From: Candidatus Zhuqueibacterota bacterium
GTDB lineage: Bacteria > Zhuqueibacterota > Zhuqueibacteria > Zhuqueibacterales > Zhuqueibacteraceae
Length of the DNA stretch: 6,265 nucleotides
Reading direction: 5' to 3'
Assembly (NCBI GenBank): GCA_013361015.1
Contig: JABWAN010000362.1
Span: forward strand, 1-6,265
Position 1 is the first letter of the stretch. Each line of letters opens with the position of its first letter. A program made the translations under genes and the position numbers. Under the pieces are notes generated by a model. That model had not been told where the DNA came from. It made no database searches and worked only from the letters and a program-made list of their open reading frames with translations. Positions 1 through 6,265 of this stretch are shown one piece after another.

Positions 1-1383
<1,383 letters not shown>

Positions 1384-1402
1384 AATTCTCTTGAACTAAA
1401 AT

Positions 1403-1442
1403 AAAAGCCCCGCGATCGGCGTGATTGGAGCGCGGGGCTTTT
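1403..1442. terminator. Bidirectional Rho-independent terminator between lon and the convergent operon
   Basis: A perfect 12-bp inverted repeat pairs AAAAGCCCCGCG (1403-1414) with CGCGGGGCTTTT (1431-1442) around a 16-nt loop. On the plus strand the GC-rich stem runs into a T tract (1439-1444) 19 bases after the lon stop codon. On the minus strand the mirror A/T tract gives CTTTTATTTT. The hairpin sits between two convergent genes, ending at 1383 (+) and 1470 (-), so it can stop transcription from both sides. Confidence 0.93.
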
Positions 1443-1469
1443 TTGTTTGTGCGATTGCACACTGGGTTT

Positions 1470-2018
1470 TTACAGGCCGAATTGCATGCCCACCGTAAGC
1501 ATGTAGAAGTCGCTGTCAAGCTGCACGCCGGGCACCTGATCAAAATCATAATTCAGAAAAACGTAACGAATATCCCCGGCGAGCTTTGTGCGCTTCCCGA
1601 TGGGAAGCTCCAAACCGCCGCCGAAATGCCAGCCGACTTCCTGCCGGGTGTCTTCCACGGCAATTCTAGGATTGGAAGAAGCATACTCGAACTTGGTGTT
1701 GTACCATCCTGCGCCCACTGCGCCGTACACGATTGGCAACGGATAAATCATACCCGTCACCATCACCGGCCAGCTTCGCACCGTGAGATTGCCTCCGGAA
1801 AACTTTTCCTGGCGATAGTTGATGGCGCCTTCCACGCCGAAATTCGAACTCAGTTTCAAGCGCAAGGCAGCACCCGCCATCATTTTTCCTTCCTCCGCGC
1901 CTTGCGCTTTTTGATATCCGATTTGCGGACCGAGGCTGAAGTCTTGCGCCTCGGCGCTTCCCGCCAGCAATGCGGCCATTGCAAGAGCGGCGAACTTCAT
2001 GAAAAAGTTTTTAGACAT
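1470..2018 (-). CDS. Outer-membrane beta-barrel protein, small OmpA/OmpW-like type
   Basis: I read a 182-residue precursor. The start chosen is the ATG at 2018-2016, because AAGGAG (2032-2027) lies 8 nt before it and because it gives a standard signal peptide: Lys at 3 and 8, a hydrophobic core, and an AEA cleavage site at 22-24 leaving Gln-25 as the mature N-terminus. A second in-frame ATG at 2039 overlaps the upstream stop (ATGA) but has no Shine-Dalgarno sequence and would add seven residues. The mature part of about 158 residues alternates polar and hydrophobic residues with many Gly and aromatic residues, as in eight-stranded barrels of the broad outer-membrane beta-barrel family (PF13505-like). 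The final residue is Leu (GMQFGL) rather than the usual Phe, with Phe at the third-last position. It is the last gene of a three-gene operon and is followed by the 1403-1442 terminator. Its specific role (structural, porin or assembly) cannot be read from the sequence. Confidence 0.82.
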   Translation of the reverse strand: MSKNFFMKFAALAMAALLAGSAEAQDFSLGPQIGYQKAQGAEEGKMMAGAALRLKLSSNFGVEGAINYRQEKFSGGNLTVRSWPVMVTGMIYPLPIVYGAVGAGWYNTKFEYASSNPRIAVEDTRQEVGWHFGGGLELPIGKRTKLAGDIRYVFLNYDFDQVPGVQLDSDFYMLTVGMQFGL

Positions 2019-2035
2019 TTGCAATTCTCCTTCTT

Positions 2036-2278
2036 TCATTCTTTGTAATTGGCAGCCGGCGGTGTGCCGAGCTTTTCGTTGCGCAACGGCGGCGTCAACT
2101 GCCTTGCCAAAGCCATTTTGATTTGAAGCTTGATGGCCCGTGCCTCCAGGTCATCCAATTGCGCATGAATCTGTGCTTCGGAAGTTGCCGGTTTGGATTG
2201 CAGCGCACGTTCATAGCGATTGCAGCCCAACAGCGCCGTGGACAACAGTAGTGCGAGCAAAAAGAGTATGCGTCTCAT
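2036..2278 (-). CDS. Small outer-membrane-type lipoprotein with helical/coiled-coil body
   Basis: This 80-residue protein has two Arg at positions 2-3, a long Leu-rich core, and a lipobox-like LLGC (16-19) that makes Cys-19 the lipidation site. Leu at the -2 position is slightly unusual for a lipobox but tolerated. Asn rather than Asp follows the Cys, so no classical inner-membrane retention signal is present. The mature part of about 62 residues has a charged amphipathic helix, possibly a coiled coil, at about 33-61, then a Pro-containing tail (LTPPL, GTPPA). AAGGAG (2292-2287) lies 8 nt before the ATG, and its first bases lie inside the TAA stop of the preceding gene, which suggests translational coupling. 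The 3' end overlaps a possible alternative start of the barrel gene and lies 17 nt before that gene's preferred start. I recognise no named family. It could be a small structural or accessory lipoprotein working with the neighbouring barrel; that is inference. Confidence 0.75.
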   Translation of the reverse strand: MRRILFLLALLLSTALLGCNRYERALQSKPATSEAQIHAQLDDLEARAIKLQIKMALARQLTPPLRNEKLGTPPAANYKE

Positions 2279-2290
2279 GATTCAGACTCC

Positions 2291-2617
2291 TTATCTTCGA
2301 GCAAGATTGAAGAGCGTTTTGAGTGCAACGACGGTTGCAGCCGGTGCAAGAAAGAGCAGCAACGCGGCGTAAACTCTCGCGAGCAACATCCCGACTTCCG
2401 GCAACGCTTTGATCTGGGGAATGACAAAGGCCGAGATGATTATCAACCCGATGGCAACGAGCATGAAAGTCTGCGTTTCTCGCTGCGCAATATTGAGATA
2501 ACCAACAGCAAGCCCTAGAATCGTCAAGACCGGAAAAATCCAGTTGTGCGAAATGAATCCCGCAATCACGCAGGTTACCACACCTGCCAAGAAAACGATG
2601 CCGCCGATCTTTTTCAT
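2291..2617 (-). CDS. Small integral membrane protein, four predicted TM helices, unknown function
   Basis: I read a 108-residue protein starting at the ATG at 2617-2615, preceded by AGGAGG (2628-2623) with 5-nt spacing. The frame is open a further 50 codons upstream, but that extension is hydrophilic, has no comparable ribosome binding site and would put a charged leader before TM1, so I reject it. Hydrophobic stretches at about 4-22, 26-43, 51-67 and 79-102 suggest four helices. Short charged links (AQRETQ after TM2, QIKALPEV after TM3) and a basic end (NLARR) favour a cytoplasmic C-terminus. There is no enzyme motif and no signal peptidase site. It is the first gene of the operon, 12 nt ahead of the lipoprotein gene. 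I recognise no family. Its position suggests an inner-membrane component of an envelope module; any transport or sensing role would be a guess. Confidence 0.75.
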   Translation of the reverse strand: MKKIGGIVFLAGVVTCVIAGFISHNWIFPVLTILGLAVGYLNIAQRETQTFMLVAIGLIIISAFVIPQIKALPEVGMLLARVYAALLLFLAPAATVVALKTLFNLARR

Positions 2618-2762
2618 TTGCTCCTCCTGTCGTTTTCTCGACACTGAAGATGGTTTGCTTTGTTTGTAGATGAAAGAAAGCATCGTGTTGGTTCCTAGCT
2701 TGAGTTCAGCTTCCCTGCCGCGTCTATGTGATTTGATGCAAGTTTTAATGCTGGCGCATATC

Positions 2763-2776
2763 ATCATTACAATGAT
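2763..2776. promoter_or_regulatory. Perfect 14-bp palindrome, possible operator
   Basis: ATCATT-AC-AATGAT has 6-bp arms around a 2-bp centre, the size of many dimeric repressor sites. It lies about 145 bases upstream of the four-TM gene's ATG, on the side where that operon's promoter should be. It is AT-rich and does not match the 7-1-7 Fur, PerR or Zur boxes well. On the minus strand a weak TTGTAA ... TAAAAC pair begins within it, but this is too poor to call a promoter. A chance palindrome is possible. Confidence 0.25.
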
Positions 2777-2887
2777 CGTACCATTGGAATAGCACGGGCT
2801 TTTGTGCGTCCTGCACGCTTATTTCAATGAGTTTGGCGCAGGGTGAAACAAGGCAACCGCGCAACACTGTGCTTATCCCGCCTCGGA

Positions 2888-2918
2888 GCTGTGTAGTTTT
2901 TGCAGAAGCAACTACAGC
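2888..2918. repeat. Imperfect inverted repeat (hairpin)
   Basis: GCTG (2888-2891), TAGTT (2894-2898) and GC (2902-2903) pair with GC (2908-2909), AACTA (2910-2914) and CAGC (2915-2918). This gives 11 base pairs with two bulges (TG and TTT) and an AGAA tetraloop. There is no T run after it on either strand, so it is not an obvious terminator. It may be a structured leader, part of a small RNA, or chance. Confidence 0.3.
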
Positions 2919-3112
2919 AACGATATAACTTTTACTCCCTACATTTTTGCGCACGTAGAATTGCGAGGCGCCAACCAATGAGTGGATTACGAGAAGGGCT
3001 CGGGCCTTGCAAACTGCGGGTTTGGCCAAGTCAATGCAAGATTAGGATACGCAGAGAATGAAAAGTGAAAACAGAGTGCGGGCGGCATTGACTCAACGGA
3101 GGAGAATTAAAA

Positions 3113-3205
3113 ATGGAAGTGCGGGCTTTCATCTCTGCGAGGCGCGAGCATTTGAAAGATCGCGCTCTGTCGCGCGATGAGGCTCGCAGTCAAGGGGAGA
3201 AATGA
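3113..3205 (+). CDS. Candidate 30-residue micro-ORF with strong RBS
   Basis: GGAGGAG (3098-3104) lies 8 nt before an ATG that opens 30 codons ending in TGA. The predicted peptide is rich in Arg, Lys, Glu and Asp, has no signal peptide or membrane segment, and would form a charged helix. It resembles no family I know. The next micro-ORF starts inside its stop codon (ATGA overlap at 3202-3205). A nested inverted repeat lies within it, which would be unusual for a purely chance ORF but could equally mean that the RNA structure is the real feature. No promoter is clear upstream; TTGGCC (3022-3027) with GGATAC (3045-3050) at 17-nt spacing is a weak possibility. This may be a real small gene, a leader peptide or a chance ORF. 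Confidence 0.3.
   Translation: MEVRAFISARREHLKDRALSRDEARSQGEK
3135..3189. repeat. Nested inverted repeat (two-stem structure)
   Basis: The outer arms CTGCGAG (3135-3141) and CTCGCAG (3183-3189) are perfect 7-bp complements. Inside them, ATCGCGC (3159-3165) and GCGCGAT (3172-3178) form a second perfect 7-bp stem with a 6-nt loop. The unpaired side 3142-3158 makes it an asymmetric two-level hairpin. It falls inside the 30-residue micro-ORF and has no T run on either strand, so it is not a simple terminator of the receptor gene. Confidence 0.4.
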
Positions 3206-3315
3206 TTCTTGTAAGGTTGATCTTGGAACCGAGCAACGCGAAATGGGGGATTTCTGAAAGTGCGTTCCCGGTGAGCAAATACGTGAAGCATGCCGCCGGT
3301 TGGCAACGTGTATAG
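3202..3315 (+). CDS. Candidate 37-residue micro-ORF overlapping the previous one
   Basis: The ATG at 3202 overlaps the TGA of the preceding micro-ORF in an ATGA arrangement typical of coupled genes. GGGGAG (3194-3199) lies only 2 nt upstream, too close for an ideal ribosome binding site. The predicted peptide begins with a short hydrophobic run (MILVRLILE), then is mixed and ends at TAG 3313-3315. I recognise no family. It would converge on the receptor gene, whose stop is about 75 bases away. Both micro-ORFs could be chance or remnants of a decayed gene. Confidence 0.22.
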   Translation: MILVRLILEPSNAKWGISESAFPVSKYVKHAAGWQRV

Positions 3316-3328
3316 ATCTTCACACGTT
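3305..3328. repeat. Short inverted repeat near the receptor gene's 3' end
   Basis: AACGTGT (3305-3311) and ACACGTT (3322-3328) are perfect 7-bp arms around a 10-nt loop that contains the palindrome AGATCT. It lies about 60 bases past the minus-strand receptor stop. It is short and only moderately GC-rich, and on the minus strand it is followed by GCCAACC rather than T residues, so it is at best a weak transcript-end hairpin for the receptor mRNA. Confidence 0.25.
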
Positions 3329-3389
3329 TGGAATCGGCGGCACTCAAGTTGAGACGTGCATGCAGCGTTGGTGAGTATCCCTACAAAAC

Positions 3390-5627
3390 TCAGAACACCA
3401 GCGCTGTGGTGAGAGCGTAGCTGCGCAACGGCTCGATGTTGCGCTCTACCTGCGTGTAGTTGAATTGAAAAACGTTGTAAGCGTTGAGCGTAATTTCGAC
3501 CGGCTTCCTTCTCCAGCCGGCGCGCAAGTTTGTGACCTTTTGCGCAACGCGCGGGTCGTCCTCGTAAACACGTACACGCTGCACGCGACTGACATAGCGC
3601 GAATCGGCGCCGAAGGAAAATTTTCCCAAGTTCAGCGTGGCCGTGCCCGTGAGCAAATGTTTCGCGCGATAGGCGAGCGGCTCATTGAGTTTTTCGATGG
3701 CGCCGGTTTGGCTGTTGCGGCGCTCCAATTCCCGCGCATCCAAATACGTGTAGCTGGCGCCGAAGTTAATTCGCTTCAGCCACAAGCTGCCGTTGACTTC
3801 CAACTCCGCACCGCGAATACGCGCGCGGTTGAAGTTTTGAAATTGAATGACCTGCACACTGCGCTTGGTGACGAAATCACCTTCGATCAAATCATCATAA
3901 GCGCTCCAAAACAGCGCGGAGTTCACAAGGAAATTGCTCAGCACAAATTGCGCACCGACTTCGTGCGACCACGCAGTTTCCGAACCCAGATTGGGATTGG
4001 GAATCACCGTGAATCCGCCCGCGCGCGTGCATGTGAACATCTCCGCCATCGTTGCGGCGCGAAAACCTCTGCCCGTGGAAAGCCGTAAACTGCTGCGCGG
4101 GGAAAGCCGATAGACCAAGCCGAGCCGCGGATTGAGGTGATATTCTTTTAAACCGGTGTCGACGTAGTTGTGGTCGAAGCGCAGGCTGCCCGTGGCGGTG
4201 AACACCGGATTCGGGCGCCATTCGTGCTGCACGTAGCCTGCGAAGGAACGGCCGTCGTGCTCGCCGTACAAAGTCGCATCGATGAAATTCAGCGTGGCCG
4301 CGCCGCCAAACGTCGTCGCATGTTTTGCGCCCCATTCGTAATCAAATTGCGCTTCGAAATCATTCTTATATGCACGCACGTGAATCGTATCACCATGCGT
4401 GAGGCAGAAGGGGTTGGCCACGTCATCCGCAAGCCGATTGTCAAAGCCGTTGGTGTAATAAGCGTTGCGCAATTGCAGCGTCATCTTTTGGTTCAACAAG
4501 GTCCGATACGTGCCGCCGATTTGCAATTTCTTCGAGAGCGTTACGTCGCCGGTAGCATCGGGGTCAACTTCATAGGGGTCGTTTTCACTTTTCCACGCGA
4601 TGACGTCGCCGTGACGGTCGCGCGCGTAATTCGCATAAGCCGTCAAATAGGAGGTGGGCGAAAAATTGTATTTCGCTTTCAGATAACCGCTGAAACGATG
4701 ATAGTGGCCGTTTTGCTGATAGCCGGTGGACTCGCGGCGTCCGAGCGAGCCGCGCAACTTGAGATTGCCGATCGCGCGCGAATGCGAAACGTCTTGATTG
4801 TTGTAACTGAGCGTACGTTCCGTCCATTGCCATTCGTCATAATAGGCATCATCGTAAATACCGGCGGAGTTGCGCAGCACGGTCACAGGTTTCTCGCTGG
4901 GATCTTTGGTAATGACATTGATGACGCCGCCGAGCGCATTGCTGCCATACAGCGAAGAGGCCGCGCCTTTGACGACTTCAACGTGATCGATCTCATTGGG
5001 AGGGAGCGCATCCCATTTGATATCTCCGCTATCACCGGGCAACATCGGCACGCCATCCACCAGCAATAAAACGCGTGTGCCCGCACCGCGGCTGAAACCG
5101 GACGAGCCGCGAATGTTGATTTGTCCGCCCATCAAATTCACGCCGGGAATGAATTCCAACATGCGATCCACGGTCACAAAATTCTGCTCTTGCAGGCGCA
5201 GTGCGCCGACCACGCTGACACTCGCAGGCGTTTCCAAAAAAGATTGCGCTCTGCGGCTCGCAGTGACCACAACTTCCGGAACGTCAATCGTGGTTTGGCT
5301 GAGCAGAAAATTGAGCCGCACGGTATCGCCCGCCGACACTTTGATGCTGGAAACCACATTGGGCAAATAACCAATAACCGTGGCCCGCAATCTATACGTT
5401 CCCGGCGGCACGGCACGAATGAGGTATATGCCATTGATATCGGAGGCAGCGCCGAGCGTCGTCCCCTCGAGAATCATGTTGGCGCCGGGCAGCGCCGTGC
5501 CTGTGCCTTGTTCTTTCACCGTGCCGACGATCACGCCGCGATCGGTCTGGCCCAATAGCGTTTGAGCAAATGCGAAAACCGTTGCGAGCAAGAAGAGCGT
5601 GCGCGATAATGAAGAAGATTTATTCAT
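3390..5627 (-). CDS. TonB-dependent outer-membrane receptor with N-terminal carboxypeptidase-regulatory-like domain
   Basis: This 745-residue gated barrel imports a scarce nutrient across the outer membrane using TonB-ExbBD energy. The start chosen is the ATG at 5627-5625, because it gives a typical signal peptide (about 1-26: Lys-3, Arg-9, then a hydrophobic core). The frame stays open to a TTG at 5732, but that adds a polar leader before the signal. The Shine-Dalgarno sequence is weak. In order, I see a carboxypeptidase-D-regulatory-like beta-sandwich (about 30-112, with DINGIYLIRAVPPGTYRL), a TonB-box-like VPEVVVTAS (about 116-124), the plug (about 125-245, with NIRGSSGF, LLLVDGVPM, VEVVKGAASSLYGSNALGGVINVITK), then the barrel to a C-terminal Phe as expected for outer-membrane insertion. 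Two Cys (408, 533) lie in the barrel and could pair in loops. The general layout is like BtuB/FepA/CirA-type receptors, but nothing fixes the substrate and no transporter or siderophore gene is near. The regulatory-like domain is typical of FCB bacteria. A hairpin upstream suggests its own promoter. Confidence 0.95.
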   Translation of the reverse strand: MNKSSSLSRTLFLLATVFAFAQTLLGQTDRGVIVGTVKEQGTGTALPGANMILEGTTLGAASDINGIYLIRAVPPGTYRLRATVIGYLPNVVSSIKVSAGDTVRLNFLLSQTTIDVPEVVVTASRRAQSFLETPASVSVVGALRLQEQNFVTVDRMLEFIPGVNLMGGQINIRGSSGFSRGAGTRVLLLVDGVPMLPGDSGDIKWDALPPNEIDHVEVVKGAASSLYGSNALGGVINVITKDPSEKPVTVLRNSAGIYDDAYYDEWQWTERTLSYNNQDVSHSRAIGNLKLRGSLGRRESTGYQQNGHYHRFSGYLKAKYNFSPTSYLTAYANYARDRHGDVIAWKSENDPYEVDPDATGDVTLSKKLQIGGTYRTLLNQKMTLQLRNAYYTNGFDNRLADDVANPFCLTHGDTIHVRAYKNDFEAQFDYEWGAKHATTFGGAATLNFIDATLYGEHDGRSFAGYVQHEWRPNPVFTATGSLRFDHNYVDTGLKEYHLNPRLGLVYRLSPRSSLRLSTGRGFRAATMAEMFTCTRAGGFTVIPNPNLGSETAWSHEVGAQFVLSNFLVNSALFWSAYDDLIEGDFVTKRSVQVIQFQNFNRARIRGAELEVNGSLWLKRINFGASYTYLDARELERRNSQTGAIEKLNEPLAYRAKHLLTGTATLNLGKFSFGADSRYVSRVQRVRVYEDDPRVAQKVTNLRAGWRRKPVEITLNAYNVFQFNYTQVERNIEPLRSYALTTALVF

Positions 5628-5794
5628 GAGGGCTTCTACCTGGCTTTTCGATTGAGCAGCAAGCAGTGTTGATTGTGAGGCGATGGTTGCTGAAGCCGTG
5701 AGTGACGGTTTGGTCTTTGGATGATTTCTCAAACTCTGGCAGCCGCGTTCTGTTTGCGGTTTGCCTCGGCAAGATTCGTTGCGGCTTCGAGATC

Positions 5795-5832
5795 AAAAGC
5801 GATGGGTTTGGTAACGGCATGTCATCGCTTTT
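5795..5832. terminator. Probable terminator hairpin between the beta-sandwich gene and the receptor gene
   Basis: AAAAGCGATG (5795-5804) and CATCGCTTTT (5823-5832) are perfect 10-bp arms around an 18-nt loop. It begins about 40 bases downstream of the minus-strand stop at 5874. On the minus strand the stem ends in four T, and on the plus strand in five. The stem is less GC-rich than the one after lon, so termination may be partial. If it works, the receptor gene needs a promoter within 5628-5794; I found no clear one there and no cobalamin riboswitch consensus. Confidence 0.6.
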
Positions 5833-5873
5833 TCCTGTTTGATTAATTTTAGGCATAAGCAGGGCTGCAGCCT

Positions 5874-6265
5874 TTACGGCAAGATGGGCGAAGCCGGCGA
5901 GAGGATCGCAAAATCTGCGACAATGTCGATGCCGGTCAGCATGCGTTGGGAGGGCACTGCGATGGACACAGGTACGCGCTGCGTTCCCGGCTGCGCATAC
6001 ATTCCCAGCGTATCCAGCCCGCTGAAATCGTTCGCCGCATTCCGCTTTACCGGCTTCCATGCCAGCACGACCCATCCATATTGCCCGGCACGCAAGGTCA
6101 TTTCATAATCATAGCTATTGACGAAACGCGGCAAGGTGTCACTGAACAGCGGCGGATTGATTGGAATATCGAAAACCGTGGCCGGCAATTTTTTGAAAAT
6201 TGCCAAACGCACCCATTCCGTGGAATCCGGCCACGCCCCGAGGTAGGTGATGCGTCCGGAAATGC
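5874..6265 (-). CDS. Secreted/surface beta-sandwich protein (WPDST motif), C-terminal part; 5' end outside window
   Basis: The last 129 codons of a minus-strand gene are visible; the frame is open to the window edge, so the GTG at 6212-6210 is internal. The visible segment begins ISGRITYLGAWPDSTEWVRL and continues with alternating beta-strand-like stretches and turns (YDYEMTLRAGQYGWVVLAWK, then LDTLGMYAQPG, PVSIAVP and GIDIVADF) before a short Pro-rich end. This Gly-Trp-Pro-Asp-Ser-Thr opening with a Tyr/Gly-rich strand and a final IDI-ADF strand resembles a transthyretin/carboxypeptidase-regulatory-like sandwich seen in secreted or lipoproteins of FCB bacteria; this is from memory of the family, which has no established function that I know. 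No enzyme motif is visible. It lies directly upstream of the TonB-dependent receptor on the same strand, so it may be a surface partner, though the 246-base gap holds a likely terminator. A signal peptide or lipobox, if present, is beyond the window. Confidence 0.75.
   Translation of the reverse strand, partial: ISGRITYLGAWPDSTEWVRLAIFKKLPATVFDIPINPPLFSDTLPRFVNSYDYEMTLRAGQYGWVVLAWKPVKRNAANDFSGLDTLGMYAQPGTQRVPVSIAVPSQRMLTGIDIVADFAILSPASPILP

Larger units (their letters stand above)
2618..3389. other. Gene-poor intergenic region with hairpins and micro-ORFs
   Basis: This stretch of about 770 bases lies between the 5' end of the four-TM operon and the 3' end of the TonB-dependent receptor gene, both on the minus strand. 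It should hold the promoter of the operon and the terminator of the receptor gene, but I could not identify a convincing -35/-10 pair or a GC stem followed by a T run for either. The two minus-strand ORFs of moderate length here (2745-3029 and 3129-3347) begin with TTG, have no Shine-Dalgarno sequence and resemble no family I know, so I do not call them genes. Structures listed separately are a 14-bp palindrome, an imperfect hairpin, a nested inverted repeat and two plus-strand micro-ORFs. Confidence 0.6.

Noticed and set aside
1425..2048. Plus-strand ORF of 207 codons
   Set aside because: It begins inside the terminator and runs antisense to the barrel gene, which has a good signal peptide and ribosome binding site.
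2618..2767. N-terminal extension of 50 codons on the four-TM protein
   Set aside because: The extension is hydrophilic and basic with no ribosome binding site, while AGGAGG precedes the internal ATG at 2617 at suitable spacing.
2745..3029. Minus-strand ORF of 94 codons
   Set aside because: It starts with TTG, has no Shine-Dalgarno sequence, resembles no known family and shows no signal peptide or domain. It lies in a region with RNA-like inverted repeats and is most likely chance.
3129..3347. Minus-strand ORF of 72 codons
   Set aside because: TTG start without a ribosome binding site, no recognisable domain, and it lies opposite the micro-ORFs that do have a good ribosome binding site.
4170..5069. 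Plus-strand ORF of 299 codons
   Set aside because: It lies entirely antisense to the TonB-dependent receptor, whose plug and barrel motifs are unmistakable. The antisense product has no recognisable family, so it is a codon-bias shadow.
5628..5732. N-terminal extension of the TonB-dependent receptor to a TTG at 5732
   Set aside because: It would put 35 polar residues before an otherwise standard signal peptide that begins at the ATG at 5627.
5628..5873. Possible cobalamin riboswitch upstream of a BtuB-like receptor
   Set aside because: I looked for the conserved B12-box and core elements on the minus strand and found none. Only the 10-bp hairpin is evident.
5620..6075. Minus-strand ORF of 151 codons across the gap before the receptor gene
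   Set aside because: It overlaps the beta-sandwich gene in another frame and crosses the 5795-5832 hairpin. Its product is low-complexity in character with no domain.

Overview
The window looks like chromosome from a Gram-negative bacterium of the FCB superphylum (Bacteroidota/Ignavibacteria/KSB1/Calditrichota-like). The main evidence is a TonB-dependent receptor with an N-terminal carboxypeptidase-regulatory-like beta-sandwich ahead of its plug, next to a secreted beta-sandwich protein with a WPDST motif. Base composition is moderate to slightly G+C-rich by eye. No tRNA, rRNA, CRISPR array, insertion sequence or phage gene was seen, so this is ordinary core and envelope territory rather than a mobile island. 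The taxonomic placement is inference.

Layout, left to right. Bases 1-1383 (+) are the C-terminal 460 residues of a LonA-type ATP-dependent protease, carrying the AAA+ module and the Ser-Lys protease domain; the start lies outside the window. A strong, bidirectionally readable hairpin terminator (1403-1442) separates lon from a convergent minus-strand cluster. Read 5' to 3' on the minus strand, that cluster is a 108-residue four-helix membrane protein (2617-2291), an 80-residue lipoprotein (2278-2036) and a 182-residue outer-membrane beta-barrel protein (2018-1470). The spacing is 12 nt and then 17 nt, each gene has a clear Shine-Dalgarno sequence, and the first stop codon overlaps the next Shine-Dalgarno. 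This is very probably one operon whose products would sit in the inner membrane, on a lipid anchor and in the outer membrane.

Bases 2618-3389 hold no conventional gene. They contain a 14-bp palindrome, an imperfect hairpin, and on the plus strand two tiny ATGA-overlapping ORFs (30 and 37 codons). The first of these has a very good ribosome binding site and a nested inverted repeat.

Bases 3390-5627 (-) encode a complete 745-residue TonB-dependent outer-membrane receptor of unknown substrate. Upstream of it, a hairpin at 5795-5832 separates it from the 3' end of a secreted or surface beta-sandwich protein (5874 to beyond 6265, minus strand), which is cut by the window edge.

Taken together, the window holds one cytoplasmic proteolysis gene and several envelope genes. 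The receptor imports a nutrient using TonB energy, and the partial protein beside it could be a surface partner. The three-gene cluster is an uncharacterised envelope module. No previously undescribed defence or mobile system was recognised; the most novel material is the small envelope operon and the pair of micro-ORFs.
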